64,000 nucleotides of DNA from the NCBI GenBank assembly GCA_963662155.1, contig OY759262.1, positions 15,755,282 to 15,819,281 on the forward strand, read 5' to 3'. The translations under genes and the position numbers were made by a program. Below, in pieces: positions 1 to 9,859 of the stretch. This stretch comes from Lamellibrachia columna. Its lineage: Eukaryota > Annelida > Polychaeta > Sabellida > Siboglinidae. Below the pieces are notes generated by a model. The model was not told where the DNA came from. It searched no databases and saw nothing but the letters and a program-made list of their open reading frames with translations. How positions within the stretch are numbered: position 1 is the stretch's first letter; every line of letters begins with the position of its first letter.

Positions 1-170
1 ATATAACCGTTGTAGAAACGAACATTGAATATATAACCGTTGTAGAAACGAACATTGAATATATAACCGTTGTAGAAACGTACTTTGTAGAAACGAACAT
101 TGAATATATAACCGTTGTTGAAACGAACATTGAATATATAACCGCTTCTGTAGAAATGAACATTCGTGAA
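1..170 (+). repeat. Tandem repeats of about 24-33 bp (ATAACCGTTGTAGAAACGAACATT type)
   Basis: Five or so imperfect copies of a unit containing ACCGTTGTAGAAACGAACATT, followed by a (TA)n tract at about 194-243. The same array lies in element C at 47830-48090. In both elements it sits after the last early exon and before the early polyadenylation signal, where B and F carry small terminal exons. Each unit contains a YAG (GTTGTAG) that resembles a 3' splice site. Confidence 0.8.
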
Positions 171-192
171 TATATTGTTTTTTGTTATGTTG

Positions 193-247
<55 letters not shown>

Positions 248-284
248 TCTGCGGAAAAGACTTATACTCATCAACATTACCTAA

Positions 285-394
285 CCTCTGTCGTGGTTAA
301 CAACCCACAAGTTATTCATATACTAGCCACTGCCGTATCGATCACAGATCGTAAGCTAGGGGTCACTGTCGAGATCATAAAGATCCATAAACCC
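285..394 (+). ncRNA. Triple hairpin-unit element at the early 3' end (element A copy)
   Basis: Three consecutive units of about 30 nt share a leader like CCTCTGTCG or CACTGNCG, a short inverted repeat, and a trailer like CRTAAGYT. In unit 1 the stem is GGTT/AACC; in unit 3 it is GATC/GATC. The region lies 60 bp upstream of the AATAAA at 454-459. The equivalents are at 27896-28010 (B), 48186-48295 (C) and 19944-20058 (F). It could be a 3' UTR structure; coding use is unlikely because the frame open here is closed in B. No known RNA family is recognised. Confidence 0.5.
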
Positions 395-453
395 AGCATG
401 TCATCATCATCATCTATAAGTCGAATCGTATATGTATGACATTATTACAACAT

Positions 454-459
454 AATAAA
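454..459 (+). terminator. Polyadenylation signal AATAAA, early unit of element A
   Basis: AATAAA followed within 40 bp by a GT-rich stretch (gcgtgttgtcgtcgta). The same arrangement follows the early locus at 20123 (F), 28102 (B) and 48354 (C), always upstream of the POLB promoter. It therefore probably ends the early transcript. Confidence 0.55.
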
Positions 460-843
460 AAATGAAACAAAATATGATGCGTGTTGTCGTCGTAGAAATT
501 CTTCGTAGACTCTTTATCGTCCCTCGTAAAGAATTATATATATATATATATATAGTGCGAGCTGTCAGTCCTCTTTATCGTAAAGAAGCCTCCGAAAGAA
601 TTATGTTTAACGAAAGGAACTCGCAGTTCGTTCGATATCGCCTTCGTATGAGTCTCCTCTAGGAGAAGGAACTCGCAGTAGAGTCAATCCTCAATAAATT
701 ACTGTATTAAACCGTTTCCGTTTCACGAAAGTGCAATATCTGCCTTAACTCTCTGCGAAATGTACCGCTTGTTTCCCCAAAGCAATTCTGGAGAGCATAC
801 CCGCTTTGCGTCGACGTAATAGCAATACTGAACTAGCATTCAC
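460..843. other. Spacer without genes between early 3' end and POLB promoter repeats
   Basis: AT-rich sequence with a short (TA)n tract at 537-552. It has small stretches similar to C 48360-48640, for example around the GAAAGGAACTCGCAG box near 614. No open frame is conserved between A and C. Confidence 0.5.
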
Positions 844-1056
844 GTTTGTTCGTCCGTTTGAGGTCGCCACCTTACGGTCTTGGTGTCGTTTACATAACGA
901 ATGTTCGTCCGTTCGACGTCGCCACCGTACGGTCTTGATACCGTTAGTTTTGCCGTTTGAGGTCGCCACCGTACGGTCTTGATGTCGTTTACATAACGAA
1001 TGTCCGTCCGTCCGTCCGACGTCGCCACCGTACGGTCTTGGTGCCGTTTGCATAAC
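844..1056 (+). repeat. Iterated palindromic repeats upstream of POLB (ACCGTACGGT)
   Basis: Four copies of a roughly 55-bp unit, GTCGCCACCKTACGGTCTTGG and flanks. Most hold the perfect 10-bp palindrome ACCGTACGGT; the first has CCTTACGGT. The same array stands at 48657-48840 in C, immediately before its POLB promoter, and is absent from B. Spacing and palindromic symmetry suggest a dimeric-protein binding site array (promoter or origin control). Confidence 0.65.
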
Positions 1057-1087
1057 GAACGCTCTCTCGGATATTTAATAAATAACG

Positions 1088-1112
1088 AACGGTTCTGAAC
1101 CGTATATATGTT
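1088..1112 (+). promoter_or_regulatory. POLB promoter of element A: inverted repeat plus TATA box
   Basis: The perfect inverted repeat ACGGTTC-T-GAACCGT overlaps the TATA-like TATATATG (about 1103-1110). The first POLB AUG considered, 1159, lies about 50 bp downstream. The same block is present at 48885-48909 in C. Confidence 0.6.
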
Positions 1113-1158
1113 ATAACGAGAGTCAATGTCTGTCAGTCGTAGATACGTCGTTGGTATC

Positions 1159-4100
1159 ATGAAACGTCATCTATGTCGTCGCTGTGGACTCGCGCTCGAT
1201 TCGTATGCGGCTCTACGAAGCCATTTAGAGAGTCATCCGTCACCGTCTGAGAACGAACATTCTTATTCGATAGCGCCCCCTGGTGTTCGTCTAGAAGACC
1301 CCTCTCAAGACGATCGTGCGAAGAAAACGAAATACTCGTGTAAATGCGAAGCGACGTTCGAAAGATGGAACGATCTGCAGCATCACGTAAGAACAACATG
1401 TCGTCTTAAAAAAAAGACCAAGACATTCACGTGTGTTAAATGTGGAAGGAATTTTGTCAATCGCGACTACTTGACCAAACACGCGTGTGACAAACCACCA
1501 CCAACACCACCACCACCACCACCATCACCACCACCTCATCACCCGCTAGTCACCGACGAAGACCCCGTTGACCAACCCGAGCTTCTTCCCTTCCCAGACG
1601 CTCTGTCGACGAACTTGTTAGACGTCGTTCGGGAGCACTGGTCCTCCATAAGGACATGTGTAGCGAGAGGACCTCTCCAGAGCAGGTACAATTACAGATT
1701 AACGACGCTAGACACGACCGTTCTAGAAACACCGTTGAGGCACGTGTTCCAGGAGCAGACCACCGCCTTCAAGATTAACCTCAGTTACGCATTCGTGTTG
1801 AGGAACAAGAACACGGATCGATACAGGTATTATCACGCGTCTTGTAACTGTTGCGGACGGTACCTGGACGAACCCAGTCTCATAGCCAACAGCAAGGACT
1901 TTGTCGAGTTTCTGGAACGAATCCGAGAAGCCGACGTCTTGCAATGGGCCATCAATCAAAGACCTGATTCCGCGTGGGTGTGCGAGCTCGTGACAAACGC
2001 CACCTTCTTCGTCAATCGCATCATCGATCATCCGATAGGATGCGTGGGAATGAGACCCCTTCCGGTCTACATTAAGAAGAACAAAGCAGTCGTCGGATTG
2101 GAAGCGGATCTCAACCACGGCAGACGGTACGGAGATAACCTGTGTCTCTTTCGATGTCTGGCCCTGCAACGGGGATGCGACTTACGTCGATTGAAACCAG
2201 CTGTGAAGACGCTGTACGAGGCTTACGCTCAAGACGGTGTACCCATGGAGAAATTTGCCGGAGTCTCGGTGAAAGACCTCTATCGAGTCGAGACCACGTT
2301 CCAGACGAACGTGTGCGTGTACAGTCTCGTAAAACCGAACGAGGACGACGACGAACGACCAACCGCCGAACTCATCCGTCGATCGATCTGTAAATATCCT
2401 ACCACGCTCTACCTCAACCTTCACGAGACGCATTTCTCCTTCATCAGCGATGTACGCATGTACTGTCACTCGTACAGATGTCGAACATGCAACTCGTTGT
2501 GGAAACGCACATGGAACCTACGTGTACACGAGAGCACGTACCATTCCACGCCGTCGATATTCGAACGACTGGATGACGAGAACATTCGAGTGAACGAGTC
2601 GTTGCGGTACTACCCGTACCGAGCCACTTTTGATTTCGAATGTTGGTTCGACACCGAACACCTTCCATCCGACAGCGAGGTTCGCTGGATCGCGCGTCAC
2701 GTTCCGCTGAGCGTCAGCGTGGCCTCAAACGTACCGGGACACGAACGAGTGACATGTCTCGTCACGAACGGAGACTCCGACAAGTTGATGATCGACATGA
2801 TGGCCATTCTGATATCGATGAGCGACGCCGCGTACGACTGCATCAAAGACTCGTACGAGAACGTGTTGGAACAACTCGCGGAAGAATTGACGCGATGGGA
2901 CGAGCAAGAGGAGACTACGAGAGCAGCCAACGACAAGAAAAGTCGACGTACAAAAAATCCGTACAAAAAGCTGATGGGACAACTGTATGGATGGATGCGT
3001 CAGTTACCCGTCATCGGGTTCAATTCGGGTCAGTACGATCTCAATGTCGTCAAACAGTTCCTCGTGCCCTACTTCCTGGCCGTTGCATAGACAGAGGAGG
3101 GAGAAGAGAGGCGGCAAGAGGGAGAAGAAGAAGAAGAAAACGAGGGTGACGGACCGTTTTTCGTCATCAAGCGCAACAACGCTTTCATGTGTCTTTCGAC
3201 GGATCAGTTGAAATTCCTAGACATGACCAACTACCTAGCTCCCGGGTTCAGTTACGCCAAGTATGTGAAAGCGTACGGATGCGAGGTGACGAAAGGTCAT
3301 TTCCCGTACGAGTACATGGATCGACTGGAGAGACTCGACGATACCGTTCTACCTCCGAAAGAGGCCTTCTTCAGTCGACTGAAGAACGAAGGTATTTCCG
3401 ACGAGGATTACGTCAGTTGTCAGGAGGCGTGGCGCGACAACGGTATGACGTCGTTGCGCGACTTTCTCGTCTGGTATAACAACAGGGACGTGGTTCCCTT
3501 TCTGCAGGCCGTCGACCGACAGTTTGACTTCGATCAGCAGCGTGGAATAGACATGTTCAAGCAAGGCATCAGTGTACCGGGTCTGACCTTGCTGTATCTG
3601 TTCAACGACCTTCCCGAGAAGACCTACTTTACCATCTTCAACGAGAAACACAAAGATCTGCACGATCTCGTCAAAGATAACATTTGCGGTGGTCCGTCGA
3701 TCATATTTCACCGCTATCACGAGAAAGCGATAACTACGCCACGTCGAAACAAGTACGGAGAGGCGTCTCATCCGTGTCGATCGATCGTCGGATACGATGC
3801 GAACGCGTTGTATCTATGGTCGCTCATGCAAGACATGCCCATGGGATGGTACACGCGACGACGATTTGAGAACGACTTCCGACCCGAATCGGCTCAGCTG
3901 TACGGACAGATGGCCTCGGAATGGCTGACGTGGGAATCCGAACGTACGGGACTTTCCATACGACATCAGACCAACGGACGAGAGAAACGGATAGGTAAAC
4001 ATCGAGTGGATGGGTGGTGCAGCGAGACGAAGACGGCTTATCAGTTCCAAGGTTGTTTCTTCCACGGTTGTCCGTGCACTCAAGCGGAGGTCAATTCCGT

Positions 4101-4911
4101 CAACGGGAAAACCATGACCGAACTGCTCGTCGAGACCCGAAAGACCACCGCCTACCTACGTCACTTCGTCAAGGTCGTCGAGCTGTGGGAATGCGAGTGG
4201 AAAAAGATGAGACGAGATCCGCACGTAAAACGGTGTCTGGACGCCGCGTTCCCACGACGACGTCGACACGTTCAGTGGACGATGACTCAGCAACAGATCC
4301 TTAGCGGCGTGCGCGACGGAACCGTGTTCGGCATGATCGAGTGCGACATTTGCGTGCCGGAAGAACTGCGCGATCACTTTGCCGAGATGCAGCCCGTGTT
4401 CAAGAACATCAGTCTGATACGCGAGGATGCCCTCGTGACCCCTGCACTACGAGAACATTATTTTCGACATCGATCCGAATGGCTCCCGTCGGAATGTTGC
4501 GACGCGCATCGGGACGAGTACCTGCGCTGTCGACTCGCCGACAGACAGTGGGTCGGAGACGAAGAGTGCTGCAAGACGCGACGAGCGTTCGACAAGAGAA
4601 CTCCGGGACCGTTCAAGGTAGAATGGTCGGGCGACGGATTCGTGGGTTTGTGCAGCAAGACGTACTATTGTTTCGGACCCACCGACAAGTACAGCACCAA
4701 AGGTCTGAGCAAACGGCACAACACCATCGACATGGATGCGTTCCTGGAGGTGCTCACCAGTCGTCCGAGCGGAAGCGGAAAGAACCGCGGGTTTCGGGTG
4801 TATAAATCGGCCGTGATGACGTACGTGCAGGAACGAGCGGATCTCACCTACTTCTACGCCAAACGCGTGGTGCACGAGGACGGCTTGAGCACGGGTCCGA
4901 CGGACGTGTAG
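1159..4911 (+). pseudogene. POLB: POLB, protein-primed family B DNA polymerase, element A (broken)
   Basis: Homologous throughout to the 1507-aa POLB of B. The AUG at 1159 is chosen because the protein then begins MKRHLCRRCG, matching B; an AUG at 1126 is in frame but not conserved. C2H2-type fingers, the Exo I signature FDFECWFD, the motif A region YDANALY and the C-terminal KTYYC motif are present. Three lesions are visible. About 13 codons are missing near 2538. An in-frame TAG lies at 3088-3090 where C has AAG. An in-frame deletion of about 205 codons near 4428, flanked by GAT microhomology, removes polymerase motifs B (KLLGNSGYG) and C (DTDS). The product cannot polymerise DNA. Confidence 0.95.
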
Positions 4912-4949
4912 ATAAGGCGACGCAGTTCGATGGTCTGTCATAACAGACC

Positions 4950-5575
4950 ATGGACGCACGATGGAAACATCCCTTCACGTGCGTCGTCGCCGGATCAACG
5001 GGATGCGGCAAGAGCACGTTCGTGACGCGTCTGTTGCATCACGTCACCGCGATGATCGATCCACCCCCCGAAAAGATCACGTGGTGTACGGAGAATGGCA
5101 AGAGGCTTACGCGACAACGGACTTGACTCACGTGCGATTCGAGGAAGGGTTACCAACGGAATCCATGTTCGAATCGACAACGAGGAACCTCATCGTCATA
5201 GACGATCTCATGGCGGAAACGAACGAGCGAGTCACGACCTTGTTTACTAAAAAAAGCCACCACAGGAACACGTCCGTGCTGTATCTCATACAGAACCTGT
5301 TTCCTAAAAACAAAGAGAGTCGTACCATCAGTCTTAACACTCACTACATGGTGGTGTTCAAGAATCCACGCGACGCGACGCAGATGTCGCACTTGGCTCG
5401 ACAGATGTATCCAGGACGCGCGAAATTCGTACAGGAGGCGTTTAAAGACGCCACGAGGCTACCGTACGGTTATCTATTGGTCGATCTCAAACAGGACACG
5501 CCCGAGGACATGCGTCTGCGCACGACCATCTTTCCAGACGACGACGTGCAGTACGTGTACTTGCCGAAGGTATAA
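4950..5575 (+). pseudogene. ATP: A32/FtsK-like genome-packaging ATPase, element A (frameshifted)
   Basis: Colinear with the 208-aa ATPases of B and C. The AUG at 4950 matches the conserved start MDARWKHPF. Walker A reads GSTGCGKST, with Ser where B and C have Pro. Walker B is NLIVIDDLM. A one-base deletion at about 5089 separates the N-terminal 46 codons from the rest, so the gene is broken unless the base is a sequencing error. In the family this ATPase pumps the genome into the capsid. The stop codon overlaps the TATA box of the next gene. Confidence 0.92.
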
Positions 5576-5577
5576 AA
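5571..5577 (+). promoter_or_regulatory. TATA box overlapping the ATPase stop codon (element A)
   Basis: TATAAAA begins inside the last ATPase codons (GTA TAA) and stands about 40 bp before the AUG of the next gene at 5612. The arrangement is repeated exactly in B (33557) and C (54005). Confidence 0.65.
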
Positions 5578-5611
5578 GACCGGGCGCGTGAATCGTCTCT
5601 TCATTCGCACC

Positions 5612-5977
5612 ATGTCTGCTCTCGTGAGGAAACACATTTTGTGCATCCACACTCTGGCCAGATACAAGAACAACAACATAAAAAAGGCCATCATCACCAA
5701 CGCCGACGCCAAGTTGCTGTGCGCACTAGCCGAGTGTGCTTACAACATACTAACGATGAACATTCCATTGACCGCTTTACAGAGGCGTCGATTGGGCAAA
5801 TACAGGACGAAGTTACGCGAGTTGGCCCGAAGAAACACGACCGCTGCCAGGAGAAAACGCCTCTTGCTGCCCCAGATCGGCGGGGGACAGAGCGGAGGTT
5901 TCCTATCGGCCTTCCTAGCTCCGTTGGCGGGTTCGGTCTTGCTGCCCTTGCTTCGTCAGGTGCTGACCGGGAATTAG
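5612..5977 (+). CDS. Small basic Polinton protein, pX-like, element A
   Basis: An intact 121-aa protein, 85% or more similar to its copies in B and C. The N-terminal half holds the helical motif LLCALAECAYNILTMNIPL. The middle is very basic (RRRLGKYRTKLRELARR, AARRKRLLLP). The C-terminus is a glycine-led hydrophobic segment (GGFLSAFLAPLAGSVLLPLL). This layout is widespread in Polintons and resembles adenovirus-type core peptides, so a DNA-condensing or membrane-active virion role is plausible but inferred. AUG 5612 is chosen over the in-frame 5588 because only 5612 is conserved. Confidence 0.8.
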   Translation: MSALVRKHILCIHTLARYKNNNIKKAIITNADAKLLCALAECAYNILTMNIPLTALQRRRLGKYRTKLRELARRNTTAARRKRLLLPQIGGGQSGGFLSAFLAPLAGSVLLPLLRQVLTGN

Positions 5978-5999
5978 ACGCATGGATCACGCACGAAAG

Positions 6000-6716
6000 A
6001 TGGCTTTGGTAGACCCTCGATTGTTGGACGCACTTCGCTCGCAACCGCCTCCTCCAACGGATACCGTAGGCAAGATAGTGCAAACCCTCGACGAAGAGAT
6101 GAAGACCATCCTCGATAGAAAGGACCTCGACGATGGGACCAAGGTAACGCTGTATAATCAGGTGTTGCAACGGTACAACGGTCTGGTCGATAAACGCGTC
6201 AAGGAACCGATACGCACGATCTCGGTGAACGAATCGACGAAAGGTTCAAAGACGAGGGATGAGGAGACGAAGGATGAGGAGGAGGATACTCCTATTAGAA
6301 GACTGGAGGCTACCGTCTTGGACACCGTTCCCAAGAGTCTGCAGGTCAAAGCCAGACGATTGATGGAACATCTCAAAAGAAACGTCGCGTGGAGCGAACG
6401 CGGCGAACTCGTGCACGAGGGTGTTCCCATTGCGGGAAGTAACGCGGTGGATCTCGTTCACGATCTGTTGCGTAAGAGAAAGACCGACGCTCCAACGGGT
6501 TGGCGGTCGCTCGCGAAACAACTCCGCACCGTCAACATACCCATGGAGTTGATCGGTAACGTTGCCCGGAGAACCTACATACAAACGGACTCTCTCTCTC
6601 GACGGTCTGCCGCTACCCCGCGTGCTGTTGGTAGCGCACGAAAATCTCTACGTTGGACACCCCTCGCTCGTCCGAGACATCCCACACCCACGCCGCCTCG
6701 CTGGCTCGACTTATAA
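6000..6716 (+). CDS. Conserved Polinton protein of about 240 aa (DLDDGTKVTLYNQVLQRY motif), element A
   Basis: Intact. Start chosen at 6000 (MALVDPRLLDAL) because that start is shared with B; an upstream in-frame AUG at 5982 adds six residues. The N-terminal third is helical with a DLDD-KV-LYNQVLQRY block. The middle is acidic and variable. Then comes a conserved block ending GWRSLAKQLR..NIPMELIGN..RR.YI, and a Ser/Pro/Arg-rich tail. It sits between the pX-like gene and the membrane-protein cluster in all three elements. Proteins of this pattern are common in Polintons; the function is not known to me. A capsid-associated or scaffold role is only inferred from its late-block position. Confidence 0.75.
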   Translation: MALVDPRLLDALRSQPPPPTDTVGKIVQTLDEEMKTILDRKDLDDGTKVTLYNQVLQRYNGLVDKRVKEPIRTISVNESTKGSKTRDEETKDEEEDTPIRRLEATVLDTVPKSLQVKARRLMEHLKRNVAWSERGELVHEGVPIAGSNAVDLVHDLLRKRKTDAPTGWRSLAKQLRTVNIPMELIGNVARRTYIQTDSLSRRSAATPRAVGSARKSLRWTPLARPRHPTPTPPRWLDL

Positions 6717-6745
6717 GGAGACTACGTCGTAGTCGTAACCCACTC

Positions 6746-6916
6746 ATGTCGTTGGATTCGCAAGACACGCATCGTTCCATCGTCGCTTCGATATTGTTTA
6801 GCGGACTTACCTTGCTCGGTGACATTGCAGCCGGAATTCTTATACAACAGGTGTTATTCGGACTATGGTTTCGTTGCCAGACTGTTGTTCGGTCGTTACC
6901 GTTGTGGGAACGATAA
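6746..6916 (+). CDS. Small membrane protein (QDTHRSIVASILF family), element A
   Basis: 56 aa starting at a conserved AUG (MSLDSQDTHRSIV) with a hydrophobic segment SILFSGLTLLGDIAAGILI. B has two paralogues of it (34804 and 35060); in C it is disrupted by an 8-bp deletion. The last 52 bp overlap the next small gene in another frame. Function unknown. Confidence 0.6.
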   Translation: MSLDSQDTHRSIVASILFSGLTLLGDIAAGILIQQVLFGLWFRCQTVVRSLPLWER

Positions 6917-7014
6917 CGTGCGTCCTACTATACGTCAGCGCACTCCTCGTCGTTCGTCAGTACTCAGGAGCCGTCAACGTCACCGCCGTCAACGCGTCGG
7001 ACCTTCTGTTTTAA
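6865..7014 (+). CDS. 49-aa single-span membrane protein upstream of INT, element A
   Basis: A short frame starting MVSLPDCCSVV with one strongly hydrophobic segment (VVTVVGTITCVLLYVSALLVV) and a polar tail ending SDLLF. Its TAA overlaps the INT AUG (TAATG). The same frame is conserved at 35179-35340 (B) and 55286-55438 (C) with mainly conservative changes, which argues that it is real. Function unknown; a virion membrane or assembly role is conceivable. Confidence 0.65.
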   Translation: MVSLPDCCSVVTVVGTITCVLLYVSALLVVRQYSGAVNVTAVNASDLLF

Positions 7015-8074
7015 TGATGTCGAAGAGACTGAAGAAGGTCTATTTCGATTCGAGTCGGGTAGGCAGTTACGGAGGAGTCGATGCCTTGCGACGCGTCACG
7101 CACGCGCCGCGGAAAATAGTCGCGCGATGGTTGTCGGAACAGGACGCCTACAGCTTACACAAACCAGCGAGACGGCGTTTCAAGAGACGATGCGTCGTAG
7201 TGGGCGGTATGAATCAACAGTGGCAGGCCGATCTCGTCGACCTGACGACGTTGAAAGACGACAACAACGGCATGACCTTTCTCCTCACGACGATTGACGT
7301 CTTTTCGAAGCGAGCCAAATGCATTCCTATGCCTAGCAAGTCCGCCGCGTCGTTGGTTGCCGCTCTGCGAATCGCGTTCGCGGACGACCTGCCGCAGACG
7401 TTACAGACGGATCGTGGAATGGAATTTCTGAATAAATCCGTTCAGACGCTCTTACGAAAACGAGGCGTCCATCACTTCTCCACGCACAACGCGGAGACGA
7501 AGGCGAGCATCGTGGAACGTTTCAACAAGACGTTGAAGAGTCGCATGTGGCGCTACTTCACGAAAGTTCAGACGTGGCGTTACATTGACGTCCTTCAGGA
7601 TCTGGTGCGAACGTACAACGACACTCGCCACCGTAGCCTCGGTATGGCTCCGTCGCAGGTGACTGCAAGGAGTCAAGAAAAGGTGTGGCAGCGTCTGTAC
7701 GGACACGACGGTAAGGGTGTGCCCAAGTTGAACGTGTCGGATCGCGTGCGCTTCAGCAATACAAAGGCACGTTCGAAAAGGGCTACGAGACGAACTGGAG
7801 CGAAGAGGTGTTCACCGTGCACGAAGTTCACCCCTCCGAACCGCCCGTGTACCTCCTGCGAGACGATCTCGGCGACGTGCTGGAAGGTACCTTCTACGAA
7901 CTGGAGCTGCAGAAAGTGGTGATAGCGACCGATAAAGTGTTCCGAGTGGAAGCGGTGCTGGAACGACGTAAGGTCGGCTCTCGAACGAATGCTTTGGTGA
8001 AATGGTTCGGATACCCGTCCAAATTCAACAGCTGGATCGACGCCAAGTCACTCGTCTATCAGACTAAACGACAC
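7014..8074 (+). pseudogene. INT: Retrovirus-like DDE integrase with chromodomain, element A (frameshifted)
   Basis: Corresponds to the 349-355 aa integrases of C and B. The catalytic triad is visible as QADLVDL (D), QTDRGMEF (D) and SIVERFNKTLK (E), with D-35-E spacing. A C-terminal chromodomain (VFRVEAVLERRK...LVKWFGYP..NSWIDA) remains. A one-base deletion near 7756 breaks the frame between the catalytic core and the chromodomain. The usual stop with its TATAAAG is also lost (CTATCAGACT), so the second frame runs on to 8314. The enzyme inserts the element with 6-bp target duplications. Confidence 0.93.
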
Positions 8075-8090
8075 GAGACGGATTGTCATT

Positions 8091-8372
8091 ATGGATCAAG
8101 ACACGGCACCGCACACTGTTGTCGTAGAGGAGGAGGAGAAAAAGGAGGAGGAGGAGGAGGATTGCACCGACGCGTCGAACGACAGCACTCCTTGGCATCT
8201 GTTCGGTATCAAGTGTCCCAAAGAGGAGATAGTGTTTCTGTGTCAGATCGTCATCTTGTACACGGTCATCGTGATAAGCATCTACAACCTGACTGTCGGT
8301 CACGGCGATTCTAATCTGTGGACGGCTCTGTTGAGTAGCTCGTGGGCTATCTACTACCCAATCCCACGTTGA
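8091..8372 (+). pseudogene. Membrane protein with STPWHLFG-CPKEEIVFLCQ motif, element A (C-terminus frameshifted)
   Basis: Acidic N-terminus (EEEEKKEEEEED), then the conserved block STPWHLFGIKCPKEEIVFLCQIVILYTVIVISIYNL spanning a transmembrane segment, then LWTALLSSS. A one-base loss near 8345 replaces the normal GYLLPNPTLRR end with an unrelated short tail. Intact copies are at 36438 (B) and 56521 (C). The pattern is widely conserved in Polintons; function unknown. Confidence 0.75.
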
Positions 8373-8378
8373 GACGCA

Positions 8379-9219
8379 ATGACGACTGATTTCTACATGA
8401 CGCTGCCTAGCAACGCTTCTATGAAGACGCACCTCGAAAACACCTTGACCCATTACGTCACGGAGTTGCCTCACCGCGTCGACCTGATCGGCGAGTGGGA
8501 GTGCGGGTTGACAGAGATGCAGTATTCGCACACTTGGTACAACGTCACGGAGAATGATGTCTGGTTATTCCTCGAACAGGTCGATGTTCCCGACGTGACT
8601 CGGCGTGCGAAATTGTCGTGTGGATATTACGACGACCCGTTAACATTGTTGTACCACGTCAACAACGGACTGTACAGTCTGAGAACGGAGAAGACACGAG
8701 CTCAAATAAGCTATAGTTCCGTCACTCAAAAAATGACGTTACACATGACGGAGAACACCTCGTTCACCATACCGTACCACAGCTCGACTACTTCCATGTT
8801 AGGATTCCACAAGATCGTAGTCACCGGAACGGAGGCAACTACTACTACGTCCGCGTCATCACTCGTCTCCGACTCTCGGACTTCCGACTCCTCGTACCCC
8901 TTTTCACATCGAGGCCCCCGACGTGGTGGACATGACGCAGGGGTTCAACACCCTATACGTATACACGGACGTCGTCGAGTCGCGTATAGTGGGTGACACT
9001 CTCGCGCCCCTGTTGCGATCCATTCCGATTAGTGGACGTCACGGTGACAGGGTATCCGAACGTTTCACTAACGTTCACTACATACCTCTGTTGCGCTCGA
9101 ACTTCCACTCGATCGAAGTGGATATAAGAGACGACATGGGCCGGCGCGTGCCATTCGAATACGGTCGAGTGACGGTGACGCTTCATTTTCGTCGACGCAA
9201 GACCGGACTGTTCCAATGA
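8379..9219 (+). pseudogene. mCP: Minor capsid (penton-like single jelly-roll) protein, element A (frameshifted)
   Basis: Starts TDFYMTLPSNASMKTH and continues with the GEWECGLTEMQYSHTWYNV block typical of Polinton penton-type proteins. It ends with RVPFEYGRVTVTLHFRRRK. A one-base insertion in the run ccccttttcac near 8900 splits the frame; C reads straight through at this point. In intact elements the protein would occupy capsid vertices. The final stop overlaps the start of the next gene. Confidence 0.9.
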
Positions 9220-9488
9220 ACTACAACGATTATTACGCGCGTCAGGCCGGCGGTTCGCTGCCCTACTTCGCCGGTGCTCAATACCAACGAGGTCACGGAC
9301 TGGGCAGTCTGTTCAGCGGTCTGTTGCGCAGCGCCATGCCGCTCATCAAGAGAGGTGCCGTGGCTTTGGGTAAGGGAGCGTTGAAGACCGGCGTTCGTAT
9401 AGCCGGCGATGTCTTATCGGGCCAGAACATCAAAACGGCTGCCAAGCGACGCGTCACCGATGCCTTGTTGACGGGTCTAAACGTATAA
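9216..9488 (+). pseudogene. Core-like protein (GHGLGSLFSGLLRSAMPL), element A (C-terminal truncation)
   Basis: Gly/Tyr-rich start (NYNDYYARQAGG), helical amphipathic centre (GLGSLFSGLLRSAMPLIKRGAVALGKG, KTGVRIAGDVLSG). A deletion of about 15 bp at 9478 relative to C brings a TATAA into frame as a stop, removing the lysine/arginine-rich tail present in B and C. Adenovirus protein VI/core-like role is inferred from composition and position only. Confidence 0.75.
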
Positions 9489-9639
9489 AGTGACCGACCG
9501 CGAAGGCGAGAATCACTGCAGTAAAGTATCGACGCAAGAAACGGACGTCCAAGAAACGAGAGATCGACATATTCGACAATGACGCTCGTGTATAGACATG
9601 AGACCTCCCACACTAACACACCGTTGACTTACTGACTTT

Positions 9640-9859
9640 CCGCCGAATTACGATTCTTACGCGCGCCAGGTCGGCGGTGCGCTGCCCGACTTCGTCGGTG
9701 CCCAATACCGGCGAGGTCGTGGACTGGACATTCTGTTGCGCCGCGACGTAAACACCGTGACTTTAGGTAAGGGTATAAAACGACCGTCCGCAAAGACGAC
9801 AATCACTGTAGTAAAGAGACGACGCGAGAGACGGACGTTCAAGAAACGAGAGATCAACA
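9640..9859 (+). pseudogene. Decayed tandem copy of the core-like gene, element A
   Basis: Starting near AATTACGATTCTTACGCGCG, this stretch repeats in degraded form the start (YDSYARQVGGALPDFVGAQYRRG) and the basic 3' end of the core gene just upstream. It includes a second TATAAAA at 9774-9780 that now serves as the likely major-capsid promoter. It is also present in C (58110-58326) and absent from B. Confidence 0.65.
9774..9780 (+). promoter_or_regulatory. TATA box of the major capsid gene (element A)
   Basis: TATAAAA 80 bp before the capsid AUG. Matching boxes: 37847-37853 (B, inside the core gene) and 58241-58247 (C). Confidence 0.55.

Noticed and set aside
285..394. Hairpin units as hammerhead ribozymes (CTGNCGA-stem-GTAA resembles CUGANGA-stem-GAAA)
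   Set aside because: The invariant A of CUGANGA and the GAAA core are not present in any copy, so a known hammerhead fold is not supported.
182..439. Open frame starting in the (TA)n tract of A and continuing through the hairpin-unit region, also open in C
   Set aside because: The same region has several stops in B and F, and the N-terminus is microsatellite translation; RNA structure explains the conservation better.
745..1160. Minus-strand Arg/Asp-rich frames over the palindromic repeats
   Set aside because: Translation of the tandem repeat; no conserved start and not shared in B.
7808..8314. Extended second half of INT in A beyond the normal stop
   Set aside because: Loss of the TAA in this decayed copy; the extension overlaps the membrane protein gene in another frame and is not conserved.
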